From NCBI GenBank assembly GCA_963732905.1, contig CAVTBM010000007.1, forward strand, positions 264,822-328,821: 64,000 bases of DNA, written 5' to 3'. The notes under the pieces are model-generated. The model searched no databases. It was not told where the DNA came from and was given only the letters and a program-made list of their open reading frames with translations. The position numbers were made by a program, and so were the translations under genes. Source of the DNA: DASQZK01 sp963732905 (GTDB taxonomy: Bacteria > Bacteroidota > Bacteroidia > Bacteroidales > GCA-2748055). Shown in pieces: positions 37,043-46,205 of this stretch (position 1 is its first letter; each line of letters opens with the position of its first letter).

Positions 37043-37915
37043 ATGAAACGGATTAACCTGATAGCATTTTCAGCATTGATTCTGCTTATCACTCAAAGCA
37101 ATGTCGTGATCTCCCAGGATTATATTCCCATGAATTTTGAAGATGGTGTTTGGATAGAGCATTACATTGAAGAGGGTGGATATAGGGAATTTACGCAAAA
37201 GATCTGTAATGGGGATACATTAATTAATAATGATCTTTATTACAAGTTGTATGAAACCAAAGTAAAGATTTATTATAATCGTTCTAATGATACAATCAGA
37301 GACATTTATTTAGGGCTGATCGGGAATTTTTCCGATAAAACAGTTAAATATATTCCAAAAGATTCGATTGATCCCGTTACTATTTATGATTTTAATTTGA
37401 AAACCGGTGATACAATAAAGGGGGCTGTTGATAATTTCGTCATCAGGGAAATAGATTCTACAGAGATCTGCGGTCGCTATCATAAAAGATATAATCAAAC
37501 AGAAGGCGCTCAGCCTGCAGAGACCCTTATTGAAGGAATAGGATTTTCGAATGGACTTTTAGGATACTTTAGCTATTTCGATTTGGGTGGAGAAACTAAC
37601 AATATGCTATGGTGTTATTCCGAATGGACAAATAAGGATTGCTCCCCTTGTGAATACATCGAGGGTATTTTGGTTCAAAAATCAGGTATTCAAATATATC
37701 CCAACCCGTTTACGGATCAAATAAGAATTCAGTCTCCCAAACCGATCATTCAGATTAAGATTTATGATATGCTTGGTCATGATGTATTTACAGAAAACCC
37801 CTCATATTATGATAACGAATTATTAGAATTGAATCATCTGATGACCGGTTTTTATTTAATGAGAATTCAATTCAATGATCATTCATTTTATTCATTACCC
37901 ATCCTAAAAAACTAA
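37043..37915 (+). CDS. Secreted protein of unknown function with T9SS sorting domain, paralogue 1
   Basis: A 290-residue protein: signal peptide (1-24), a unique domain beginning YIPMNFEDGVWIEHY with SGRYHKRY-like motif CGRYHKRYNQ and IEGIGFSNGLLGYF, then a T9SS type A domain (IQIYPNPFTDQIRI ... GFYLMRIQFNDHSFYSLPILKN). The N-terminal domain is not recognised. It is clearly paralogous to the product of 40589-41527. The BNR-propeller gene starts 4 bp after its stop, so they form an operon. Confidence 0.85.
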   Translation: MKRINLIAFSALILLITQSNVVISQDYIPMNFEDGVWIEHYIEEGGYREFTQKICNGDTLINNDLYYKLYETKVKIYYNRSNDTIRDIYLGLIGNFSDKTVKYIPKDSIDPVTIYDFNLKTGDTIKGAVDNFVIREIDSTEICGRYHKRYNQTEGAQPAETLIEGIGFSNGLLGYFSYFDLGGETNNMLWCYSEWTNKDCSPCEYIEGILVQKSGIQIYPNPFTDQIRIQSPKPIIQIKIYDMLGHDVFTENPSYYDNELLELNHLMTGFYLMRIQFNDHSFYSLPILKN

Positions 37916-37919
37916 ATCA

Positions 37920-40583
37920 ATGATAAGTAATATTCTCATTATTTCAGTTTCCATGGTCTTTTTATGGCCAAAAAATGTGAAATGCCAGGATCCTGAAAAT
38001 ATTTCAGGTAAATCTTTTTTCGAAATTGTTGATCAGCATGATAAATTTAACCAAGATACATCATCTTTTTCGCGTTCAGTAGAGGAATCGGAGAATGAGG
38101 AAGAAGAGCTGTTTAACAGATGGGAATGGTTCTGGAGCAGCAGGATTGATAAAAACGGCGGGTTTAAAGAATACGGGAAACAATTGAGACATTTGGCAAT
38201 GACTGAGTCAGTTACTGCTTTACAAGAATCTTTTTCTTCTTTTTCATCTGTTAACTGGACTCCTCTAGGGCCAAATTCATTTCCCGCAAATCCATGTAAT
38301 AAGGATAATAATGGTCAATGTCAGGTACTCAGTATTTGGGCAAATTCCACTGATTTGTATGTAGGGTTAAATGGAGGAGGTCTTTGGAAAAGGAGCGGCA
38401 CATCATGGGTAAACCTTACAGATTACACGTATGCGTTTTCAGTGACTGATATTGAAGTAGACAATACCGGTAAAATATATATTGCAACCGGATGGGACGG
38501 TCAAAATGGATCTTTAAAAGGAGATGATATTTATGGAATGGGAGTGATCTATAGCAATGACGGAGGATCCACCTGGGTAACGGATCGAATGACCAGCGTT
38601 CCGGATCAAGATTTATATATGGTAAAAATAATCCTTGACCCCACAAACAAAAATACTATTTACGCTTTGTCCAGATATACTGTTTATAAATCGACTGATG
38701 GCGGGTATAACTGGGTTAATACTCATGCGCCCGTCCTACCTAATAATCAATGGTATAGAGATATGGTCTACAAGGAAAGTGAGCCCGGTACACTTTTCAT
38801 TTGTTCAGATGGGCGAGATCACAATACAAACAGGGTAACCAATGGATTTATATATAAAACCAATAACGGTGGCGGAACCTGGTTAACAACGAATTACGCT
38901 GATAATCTTAAATATGGATCACAAACACCCCATTGGATGGAAATGGCTACTACTGCCGATGATTCCGATGCTATTTATTTAATTTATCGGGATGATTCCA
39001 ACTATTCAACTCTTGAAAAATCACTTAATGAGGGTCTAACCTGGACAACTTTAGTGGATCAGGATTATATTTATACACGCGACCATATGATGTATAATAT
39101 GACCATTTCACCTGAAAATTCAGACGAGATTTATATAGGTGGTATTTTTCAATATAAATACGATTATGCAAATCATGAATTTGATCAAATTGGATCTTCA
39201 TTACATGATGACTTAAGAGATTTTTATATTGTCACCTCCGGTGGAACGGAAACTATTTATCAGGGAAACGATGCCGGTATTTATTCTTCAACCAATCATG
39301 GCTCTTCCTGGACGAATCTGACAGATGGCATTCAGGGTTCATTATTCTACGGCATTGCCAATTCTGATGCAAATCCTGACATTTATATTGGGGGAGTCGG
39401 AGATTGCGGTACGCATTTTTATAATGGATCATCCTGGATTCATATGTGTCTTGGTGGTGATGGTGGTACTAGTCTGATCAATGACCACAACACTCAAAAT
39501 ATGATCGCGATGGTAAATGGCGATTACTATTACACAAAAAATGGTGGCTCAAATTGGTATTATACCGGACAATATGATCCACTTAAATATGATCCTCCCA
39601 TTGTCTTACATCCTGTTTTAAACAAAATATATATATCTGCTGCATGGCAAAAAGTAAAAGTGTCGACTGATGAAGGTGTTACCTGGAACGACTATTCACC
39701 TCAATGGCCAAATGACCGTATTATGGCAATGGCAATTAGTAAATCCAATCCAAACTATTTTTATCTTACAAAAGATTTCTACTATGATACCGGAAATGGA
39801 TGGACTCAGACTGTTACAATAGTACGTACTACTGATGATGGAAGTACATGGACCGATATCACTTCAAATCTTGGATCCATCACAACGGAGGCTAAGATGA
39901 CAGCTATTGAGGTTCATCCGGAGGATCCGGATAAAGTCTGGGTATGTTTTGGCGGATTATCCGCGGGTAAAAAAATATATACCACCACCAACGGAGGCGG
40001 ATACTGGACGAATATCAGCTACAATTTGCCTAACCTGCCCCTTGCCGATATAGAATATGATTATGTCAATCACATGATATATGTTGCAAACGATGTTGGT
40101 GTTTATTATCTTGAAGAAGGGAAAACCTCGTGGCAGCGTTTGGGTGATCTGCCTTATGCGATTACAACCGGACTTTCATTGAATAAAACTTCGGGAAAAC
40201 TTTATGCATCAACCTGGGGAAGGGGCTTGTGGGAAACGGAGGATCTTCCTGAATGCTATGATGAAAATCCGCTGTATGTAACATCAATTGAAAGTTGGCA
40301 CTCACCACAAAGTTTTTGTAATGATATTTATGTCCAGGAAGGCGGCCGGGTTGTAATAACTTCAGACATCACCCTGGCACCGGGATGTACTTTGTACATA
40401 GAAGACAACGGGATGGTCACCATTTCGGGCGGACATCTGATCAATGGCAATACGGTTGTATTAAACGGCGGAAGAATTACAATAGCCAATAATGGCAGCA
40501 TCGAACTTTCCGATGGTGATGCTTTCAATACAGAAACAGGCGCTATTGTGGATATAGACTATGGCTCAATCAATAAAAATTAA
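37920..40583 (+). CDS. Large BNR/sortilin-like propeller protein with beta-helix tail, no T9SS domain
   Basis: An 887-residue exported protein (signal peptide about 1-22). Repeated Asp-box/BNR blades are seen: SNDGGSTWVT, STDGGYNWVN, SSTNHGSSWTNL, STDEGVTWND, TTDDGSTWTD and TTNGGGYWTN; the fold resembles two VPS10/sortilin-like propellers. The C-terminal 85 residues are a right-handed beta-helix-like repeat (ITLAPGCTLYIEDNGMVTI). Unlike both neighbours it lacks a PNPF sorting domain, so it may be truncated or retained by its neighbours. It lies 4 bp after and 5 bp before the two paralogues. Confidence 0.83.
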   Translation: MISNILIISVSMVFLWPKNVKCQDPENISGKSFFEIVDQHDKFNQDTSSFSRSVEESENEEEELFNRWEWFWSSRIDKNGGFKEYGKQLRHLAMTESVTALQESFSSFSSVNWTPLGPNSFPANPCNKDNNGQCQVLSIWANSTDLYVGLNGGGLWKRSGTSWVNLTDYTYAFSVTDIEVDNTGKIYIATGWDGQNGSLKGDDIYGMGVIYSNDGGSTWVTDRMTSVPDQDLYMVKIILDPTNKNTIYALSRYTVYKSTDGGYNWVNTHAPVLPNNQWYRDMVYKESEPGTLFICSDGRDHNTNRVTNGFIYKTNNGGGTWLTTNYADNLKYGSQTPHWMEMATTADDSDAIYLIYRDDSNYSTLEKSLNEGLTWTTLVDQDYIYTRDHMMYNMTISPENSDEIYIGGIFQYKYDYANHEFDQIGSSLHDDLRDFYIVTSGGTETIYQGNDAGIYSSTNHGSSWTNLTDGIQGSLFYGIANSDANPDIYIGGVGDCGTHFYNGSSWIHMCLGGDGGTSLINDHNTQNMIAMVNGDYYYTKNGGSNWYYTGQYDPLKYDPPIVLHPVLNKIYISAAWQKVKVSTDEGVTWNDYSPQWPNDRIMAMAISKSNPNYFYLTKDFYYDTGNGWTQTVTIVRTTDDGSTWTDITSNLGSITTEAKMTAIEVHPEDPDKVWVCFGGLSAGKKIYTTTNGGGYWTNISYNLPNLPLADIEYDYVNHMIYVANDVGVYYLEEGKTSWQRLGDLPYAITTGLSLNKTSGKLYASTWGRGLWETEDLPECYDENPLYVTSIESWHSPQSFCNDIYVQEGGRVVITSDITLAPGCTLYIEDNGMVTISGGHLINGNTVVLNGGRITIANNGSIELSDGDAFNTETGAIVDIDYGSINKN

Positions 40584-40588
40584 CTACC

Positions 40589-41527
40589 ATGGCACGTTGC
40601 ATAAAATTATTCCGTAATATTTTTAGTGTATCGTTGCTACTTGCACTGAGTGAGAGCCTGTTCTCCCAGGAATATATTCCCATGAATTTTAATGATGGAT
40701 CTTGGGCTGAGAGTTATGATGGAGGACCTGCGGGTCCCTTTGAAGATATCTATAAGGATTGTTGTGGTGATACGACCATTGATAATCGGAAGTATTATAA
40801 ACTTTATGAACATAAACTGGTTTCCCCATATTTGGGGCCGCATTATACAACGCAAAGAGCATTAATCGGCTTCATAAGAAATACTCCAGACAAAAAGGTT
40901 CAATATATTCCAAATGGAGAGGCCGAACCGATAACGATCTATAATTTTAATCTTAGTATCGGCGATACTATTAAGGGAGAATACTACCCTTTGGAGGGGG
41001 ATCGATGCTCTATTGTCGTTAAAGTCATAGATTCAGTTGAGATATCTGGCCGGTATCATAAAAGATACAGTGAATTTGGTGGTCAGGGTTATCCTTACGA
41101 TCCCGATCCCTGTAATCCCCCTTCTTTAATTGAAGGTGTAGGATATTCAGTTGGCCTCTTAGGATATTTTTTATCATTCCAGGTTTGTGGAGAAATTACG
41201 TATTACTTAACTTACTATTCAGAATGTTCAGATCAGGATTCGGCTTGTGATCACTGTGGTTCATTATTTTCGGATGATAATTATCTTTCACATCCAAACC
41301 TGAAAATCTTCCCCAATCCTTTTGATGATCATATAAACATCCGATCTGACCTGACATTGACGGCGATAAAAGTTTATGATATATATGGCAGGGTGGTTTA
41401 TGAAGTAAATTCGTTGATCACGACAAATAAAATCCTGGAAACCGGAGATTTAGCTCCCGGCTTATATTTCATAACAGTTCAGTTTGCGGATCATTCGATC
41501 AGTTCTTTAAAAATGATAAAAAATTGA
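40589..41527 (+). CDS. Secreted protein of unknown function with T9SS sorting domain, paralogue 2
   Basis: A 312-residue paralogue of 37043-37915. Shared motifs are YIPMNFNDGSWAESY, KYYKLYEHKL, VQYIPNGEAEPITIYNFNL, SGRYHKRYSEF and LIEGVGYSVGLLGYF; six extra cysteines are spread through the domain. The C-terminus is a T9SS type A domain (LKIFPNPFDDHINIRS ... GLYFITVQFADHSISSLKMIKN). Signal peptide about 1-26. It is the third gene of the operon and is followed by a chimeric remnant of this gene family. Confidence 0.85.
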   Translation: MARCIKLFRNIFSVSLLLALSESLFSQEYIPMNFNDGSWAESYDGGPAGPFEDIYKDCCGDTTIDNRKYYKLYEHKLVSPYLGPHYTTQRALIGFIRNTPDKKVQYIPNGEAEPITIYNFNLSIGDTIKGEYYPLEGDRCSIVVKVIDSVEISGRYHKRYSEFGGQGYPYDPDPCNPPSLIEGVGYSVGLLGYFLSFQVCGEITYYLTYYSECSDQDSACDHCGSLFSDDNYLSHPNLKIFPNPFDDHINIRSDLTLTAIKVYDIYGRVVYEVNSLITTNKILETGDLAPGLYFITVQFADHSISSLKMIKN

Positions 41528-41533
41528 GCAAAT

Positions 41534-41646
41534 GGCGGCCGGCTTATACTATCTTCAGACATCACCCAGTCGCCGGGGTGTACCTGATCAGAGTTCAGTT
41601 TGCAGATCGTTCTTTTTATTCAATGAAGGCTATGAAGATAAAGTAG
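41534..41646 (+). pseudogene. Chimeric remnant: propeller-protein beta-helix start fused to a T9SS tail
   Basis: The first 50 bp match 40341-40390 of the propeller gene closely and translate to GGRLILSSDITQSPGCT followed by a stop, against GGRVVITSDITLAPGCT. In another frame the remaining DNA encodes VYLIRVQFADRSFYSMKAMKIK plus TAG, the last part of a T9SS sorting domain like those of the neighbours. The junction falls in CCGGGGTGTAC, shared by both parts, which suggests a microhomology deletion in a lost paralogue. Confidence 0.7.
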
Positions 41647-41692
41647 GGGAAGTTATGGAGTTATGGAGTTATGAGGTTATGGAGTTATTGGG
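41647..41692 (+). repeat. 8-bp tandem array, purine-rich orientation (GAGTTATG)
   Basis: Five units of GAGTTATG/GAGGTTAT follow directly on the TAG of the chimeric remnant. The inverted partner array is at 42150-42278. Confidence 0.85.
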
Positions 41693-41713
41693 AAAGGGAT
41701 AAGTCAGGACTTC

Positions 41714-41781
41714 ATTCGTTCCACCTCACCCCCCCCCCCGGCCCCCTCTCCTGAAAGGCAGAGGGGGTGTTCACTCCGATA
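41714..41781 (-). repeat. Dispersed C-rich element, inverted copy
   Basis: A roughly 65-bp element with a C11-12 run and GAGGGGGTGTTCACTCCGAT. Its reverse complement recurs at 49951-50014 downstream of zwf with few differences. Confidence 0.8.
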
Positions 41782-42080
41782 AAATATGTTTTGAATCGAA
41801 CGGTTTTCCGGTAACATTGCACAAGAAAATTTTATTTTATAAAGTACTCTTATGTCAGCTTATCTCATTAGAAGATGAACCACTCTCCTGAAATGCCAAT
41901 CTTTATACACATCTTTTTATCTTAATAAATCTATTACCATTTTATATCCGTTGTAATTGTCATTAAATCTGTCCAGACCCGTTTTTAATGATATATAACC
42001 TGGTGGTCCCTGTGAATTGTATCAACTCCACCCACTTAATCGCGCGAATGCCCATTAGAGTATTTTGTGGATAAGTATTT

Positions 42081-42103
42081 TTCGGTTTTACCGGACAACA
42101 GTG
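42081..42103 (+). repeat. 23-bp direct repeat, right copy
   Basis: It matches 35630-35652 at 22 of 23 positions in the same orientation. Two further bases after a one-base mismatch (GTGATT versus GTGGTT) also agree. Confidence 0.8.
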
Positions 42104-42149
42104 GTTTTTCATTCAATATTCAGATCTCCATCTCCGAATCATTCGATAT

Positions 42150-42278
42150 CCCTAACTCCCTAACTCCCTAACTCCCTAACTCCCTAACTCCTAACTCCCT
42201 AACTCCCTAACTCCCTAACTCCATAACTTCATAACTTCATAACTTCATAACTCCATAACCCCATAACTTCATAACTCC
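42150..42278 (+). repeat. 8-bp tandem array, pyrimidine-rich orientation (CTAACTCC / CATAACTT)
   Basis: About 16 units: first CTAACTCC, then a block of CATAACTT/CATAACTC. It is inverted relative to 41647-41692, which carries the same ATG-containing variant. Confidence 0.9.
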
Positions 42279-42502
42279 TTCCCCTGTCCCATCCCTGCCC
42301 GTGCCTTGTTGAACAAATTCCACACTACCCACTATCTTAAAGAAATGACTTTCAGCCTTCTGCCTGTCAAACAGATCATTTCCATGGTTTGAAGATCTGC
42401 GTGAAAGGATGGCATGGTTTTCCCTCTTTTATGGAGCATTAGGGAAAGATGCTGGATATCATGAATAAGAAAACGCGATAAGCGGAAAAAGAGGGAAATA
42501 TC

Positions 42503-44524
42503 ATGTATGATAAAAAACTAGAACAATTATGTATCAATACAATCAGGACGCTGGCCATGGATGCCGTACAAAAAGCGGGATCGGGTCATCCGGGCACGGC
42601 CATGGCCCTGGCACCGGCGGCTTTTGTGTTGTGGGACAGGATCATGAAATATAATCCCCGTGATCCTTCGTGGTTTAACCGTGACCGTTTTGTGTTATCC
42701 AACGGTCATGCATCCATTCTTCAGTATTCGATGCTTCACCTTACGGGGTACCATCTTCCGCTGGAAGAGATCAAAAATCTAAGAATGTGGGGCAGTCTCA
42801 CTCCCGGGCATCCCGAATACGGACTTACTGAGGGTATCGAAACGACCACGGGCCCTCTCGGGCAGGGATTCATGACGGCCATGGGGATGGCCATGGCGGA
42901 AGCTCACCTGGCCGCCCGCTTTAACAGGAAGGATTTTCCGGTCATAGACCATTACGTGTATGGTTTCTGCAGTGACGGCGATCTTATGGAAGGGGCTTCG
43001 AATGAGGCAGCTTCCCTGGCCGGTCACTTCGGCCTGGGAAAACTCATCTTCCTGTATGATAACAATCATATAACCATTGACGGAAAGACGGAGATAACCT
43101 ATTCCGACGATGTGACCAAACGCTTCGAAGGCTACAACTGGCATGTCACGGATCTCGGCGACCATGCCAATGACACTGAGAAAATTTATGACGCTTTGCG
43201 GGAAGCTCAGCAGGTAAAGGACAAACCTTCACTCATCATTCTCCGGACGCATATTGCTTACGGATCTCCCGGCAAACAGGATTCACCGGAAGCCCATGGC
43301 TCACCCCTTGGTGAGGAGGAGGTAAGAAAAACAAAAGAAGCCTATGGCTGGCCTGCTGACAAGACCTTTTATATCCCTCCTGAGGTCTGGGAATATATGA
43401 ATAAAGCGATATCCAGGGGTGAAAAATATGAAGAGGAATGGAACAACCTTTACTCTGTATACAAAGAAAAGCATCAACATGCCTGGAGCCTTCTCGAAAA
43501 GGGTCGCGCAATGGAACTCGAGGACAACTGGGACATCGATATACCCGAGTTTGAGCCGGAGGACGGTCCCCTGGCCACACGCAAGGCTTCTGAGAAAGTC
43601 ATTAATGCCTTTTGCGGCCATATCCCTTACCTCGTTGGTGGCAGCGCTGACCTGGCAGCCTCGACAAAAACCCTGATGAACGACTCGGGTTATTTTGAAA
43701 AGGAAAAATACCAGAACAGGAATATCGCCTGGGGTATACGCGAACATGTCATGGCCGGAGCCACATCGGGGATCACCCTTCACGGTGGATTGAGAGCTTT
43801 TGCTTCAACCTTCTTCATCTTTTCGGATTATGCCCGGCCGGCAATACGGCTGGCAGCGTTGATGGGAATACCCACCATTTATGTTTTTACTCATGATTCG
43901 ATCGGATTGGGCGGCGACGGACCTACCCATCAGCCTGTTGAACACCTGGCTTCGTTCAGGGCCATGCCGGGAATTTTTGTGTTCCGTCCGGCTGATGCCA
44001 ATGAGGTGTCGTATGCCTGGAGAGCCATGCTTCAGCGCAAAGAGGGGCCGTCCATTATGGTGCTCACCCGTCAGGACGTACCGGTTCTCGACAGGAATAA
44101 ATTTGCCAGCGCCGCCGGTGTTCTCAGCGGCGGTTATGTGATCTCGGAGGAACAGGGAAACAGACCTGATGTCATACTCATCGCCACGGGATCAGAGGTC
44201 TCCCTGGCACTGGATGCCCAGGAGAAACTCACCGGTATGGATATCGATTCCCGGGTCGTGAGTATGCCTTGCTGGGAGCTGTTCAGACAACAGGATGACG
44301 TGTATAAAAATGCTGTTCTCCCGCCGTACATTCACGAAAGGGTCGCCATTGAAGCAGGCTCATCCTTCGGCTGGAGGGAATGGGTTGGCAGCAGCGGCGT
44401 CGTGCTTTCGGTCGATCGTTTTGGATCGAGTGCAAACTACCAGGACATTTTTGATCACTACGGGTTTACCGTGAACGAGCTGGTTAAAAAAGTTCAGCGT
44501 TCCATAAAAATAGCCCAGACATGA
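42503..44524 (+). CDS. tkt: Transketolase
   Basis: A 673-residue full-length transketolase, the thiamine-diphosphate enzyme that moves two-carbon units in the non-oxidative pentose phosphate pathway. Motifs: GSGHPGTAMALAP near the N-terminus, ThDP site SDGDLMEGASNEAAS ... DNN, active-site loop HGSPLG, and the pyrimidine-domain block THDSIGLGGDGPTHQPVEH. GAGGG lies about eight bases before the ATG. It is the first gene of a tight cluster; rpiB overlaps its end by 4 bp. Confidence 0.96.
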   Translation: MYDKKLEQLCINTIRTLAMDAVQKAGSGHPGTAMALAPAAFVLWDRIMKYNPRDPSWFNRDRFVLSNGHASILQYSMLHLTGYHLPLEEIKNLRMWGSLTPGHPEYGLTEGIETTTGPLGQGFMTAMGMAMAEAHLAARFNRKDFPVIDHYVYGFCSDGDLMEGASNEAASLAGHFGLGKLIFLYDNNHITIDGKTEITYSDDVTKRFEGYNWHVTDLGDHANDTEKIYDALREAQQVKDKPSLIILRTHIAYGSPGKQDSPEAHGSPLGEEEVRKTKEAYGWPADKTFYIPPEVWEYMNKAISRGEKYEEEWNNLYSVYKEKHQHAWSLLEKGRAMELEDNWDIDIPEFEPEDGPLATRKASEKVINAFCGHIPYLVGGSADLAASTKTLMNDSGYFEKEKYQNRNIAWGIREHVMAGATSGITLHGGLRAFASTFFIFSDYARPAIRLAALMGIPTIYVFTHDSIGLGGDGPTHQPVEHLASFRAMPGIFVFRPADANEVSYAWRAMLQRKEGPSIMVLTRQDVPVLDRNKFASAAGVLSGGYVISEEQGNRPDVILIATGSEVSLALDAQEKLTGMDIDSRVVSMPCWELFRQQDDVYKNAVLPPYIHERVAIEAGSSFGWREWVGSSGVVLSVDRFGSSANYQDIFDHYGFTVNELVKKVQRSIKIAQT

Positions 44525-44970
44525 AGGTAAGTATAGCACGTGATCATGCCGGTGTCCAGTATGCCGGGATGTTAAAAGAGGAAATTATCCGGAAAGGGTA
44601 CGAGCTGGTACCTCTGGACCCGGATATCGCATTTGATGATTATCCCGACGCTGCTGAGGTTCTGGCCAAAGCCATCATGGAAGGCAGGACAGACCGGGGT
44701 ATCCTGCTATGCGGAAGCGGGGTGGGGGTGTCCGTTGCGGCCAACAAGTTCCCAGGCATTCGCGCTGCCGTATGCCACGACAGCTATTCGGCACACCAGG
44801 GCGTTGAACACGACCGGATGAATATTCTCTGTATCGGTCAGAGAGTCATCGGCGAAGAGCTGGCAAGGGAAATTGCAAATATTTTCCTGGAAGCCGTTCC
44901 CTCTGTAGAGGAGAGACATGTTCGCCGCTCGGAGAAAATTGATACAATTGAAAAAAAACATTTTAAATAA
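44521..44970 (+). CDS. rpiB: Ribose 5-phosphate isomerase B
   Basis: A 149-residue RpiB/LacAB-family isomerase converting ribose 5-phosphate and ribulose 5-phosphate. The catalytic Cys lies in LLCGSGVGVSVAANKFPGIRAA; the substrate-binding DHAG is at 8-11, and SAHQGVEHDRMNILCIGQRVIG corresponds to the usual HNDANVL region with HDRMN variation. It starts within the tkt stop (ATGA overlap), which indicates translational coupling, and precedes tal by 12 bp. Confidence 0.93.
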   Translation: MKVSIARDHAGVQYAGMLKEEIIRKGYELVPLDPDIAFDDYPDAAEVLAKAIMEGRTDRGILLCGSGVGVSVAANKFPGIRAAVCHDSYSAHQGVEHDRMNILCIGQRVIGEELAREIANIFLEAVPSVEERHVRRSEKIDTIEKKHFK

Positions 44971-44982
44971 GAGGAAAGCCTT

Positions 44983-46113
44983 ATGAAAAAGTTTGATAAA
45001 CTTCTGGAATACGGACAGAGTTACTGGCTCGATAACCTGTCGAGAGAAATTTTAAAAAACGGGGAACTGAAGAACAGGATCGAAAATGAAGGATTAAGAG
45101 GGATCACCTCAAATCCGAAAATATTCAATACGGCCATGACCCAGGGACATCTGTACGATGAACAGATCATGAGCATGGCAGAAAAGGGTAAAAGGCCTGA
45201 TGAGATCTATGAAGACCTGGCTGTGAAAGATATCCAGGATGCCTGCGATATGCTCCGGGGAGTCTACAATTCATCGGAGGGCGTTGACGGTTTTGTCAGT
45301 CTTGAAGTATCGCCTCACCTGGCCAGGGACGCCGCAAAGACCATGGCCGACGCCCGCAGACTTTTCAGGATCGTAGGCCGGCCCAATTGTTTTATCAAGA
45401 TTCCAGGCACCACTGAGTGCCTGCCGGCCATAGAACAAATGCTGTATGAAGGGATCAATATCAATATTACCCTCCTGTTCTCCATTCAAAGTTATGAGGA
45501 TGTTGCCGAAGCCTATATCCGTGCGGTGGAGAGAAGGCTGAAAGAAGGCATGCCGGTGAACAAACTGGCGTCTGTAGCCAGCTTCTTCCTGAGCCGTATT
45601 GACGTTCTGGTCGATCATAAACTGCATGATGAGATCATACCCCGGTTAAGCGGTGAGAAAAAAATTATGGCAGGAAATCTGCTTGGTCAGTCGGCCGTTG
45701 CCAGCGCGAAAATCGCCTACCAGAGTTTTGAAAAGATTTTTTCAGGAGAGCGCTGGGAAAAACTGGCATCCAAAGGTGCCAGGGTTCAGCGGCCGCTTTG
45801 GGCAAGCACGAGTAACAAAACCGAAGGGTATCGCGATACACGGTATGTCGAACCTCTGATTGGTCAGCATACGGTAAATACTATGCCGGATGAGACCATT
45901 GAAGCGTTTAAAGACCATGGCATCCTTGAACCCGGTACCATTCTGAAAGACACGGATAAAGCATTCCGGGTATTTTCTGATCTTGAACAAACAGGCATCA
46001 GCATGGAACAAGTGACCGGCCAGCTTGTTGAAGAAGGGATCGATAAGTTTATTAAACCCTATGATGCCCTGCTGGATTCCATTAAGGAAAAGGCCACTCA
46101 CGTTGTTCACTGA
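44983..46113 (+). CDS. tal: Transaldolase
   Basis: A 376-residue transaldolase of the longer bacterial subfamily. The Schiff-base lysine is in CFIKIPGTTE, with ITSNPKIFNTAM near the N-terminus and INITLLFSIQSY after the lysine. It transfers dihydroxyacetone units between sugar phosphates. GAGG precedes the start. It completes the non-oxidative set with tkt and rpiB; no ribulose-phosphate epimerase is in the window. Confidence 0.94.
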   Translation: MKKFDKLLEYGQSYWLDNLSREILKNGELKNRIENEGLRGITSNPKIFNTAMTQGHLYDEQIMSMAEKGKRPDEIYEDLAVKDIQDACDMLRGVYNSSEGVDGFVSLEVSPHLARDAAKTMADARRLFRIVGRPNCFIKIPGTTECLPAIEQMLYEGININITLLFSIQSYEDVAEAYIRAVERRLKEGMPVNKLASVASFFLSRIDVLVDHKLHDEIIPRLSGEKKIMAGNLLGQSAVASAKIAYQSFEKIFSGERWEKLASKGARVQRPLWASTSNKTEGYRDTRYVEPLIGQHTVNTMPDETIEAFKDHGILEPGTILKDTDKAFRVFSDLEQTGISMEQVTGQLVEEGIDKFIKPYDALLDSIKEKATHVVH

Positions 46114-46205
46114 TCGGGAAATAGTTTTAAAACAGGATGTCCGCCGGTGATTGCAGTAACACACTCGCAGTGCTTTGACGGGCATGTCTGAAAAGATAAA
46201 CAGGT

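Larger units (their letters stand above)
41528..42502. other. Gene-free repeat-rich interval before the pentose phosphate cluster
   Basis: It holds the chimeric remnant, a purine-rich 8-bp array, a dispersed C-rich element, the right copy of the 23-bp direct repeat and a pyrimidine-rich 8-bp array. About 41790-42080 is AT-rich without recognisable genes. Confidence 0.6.
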
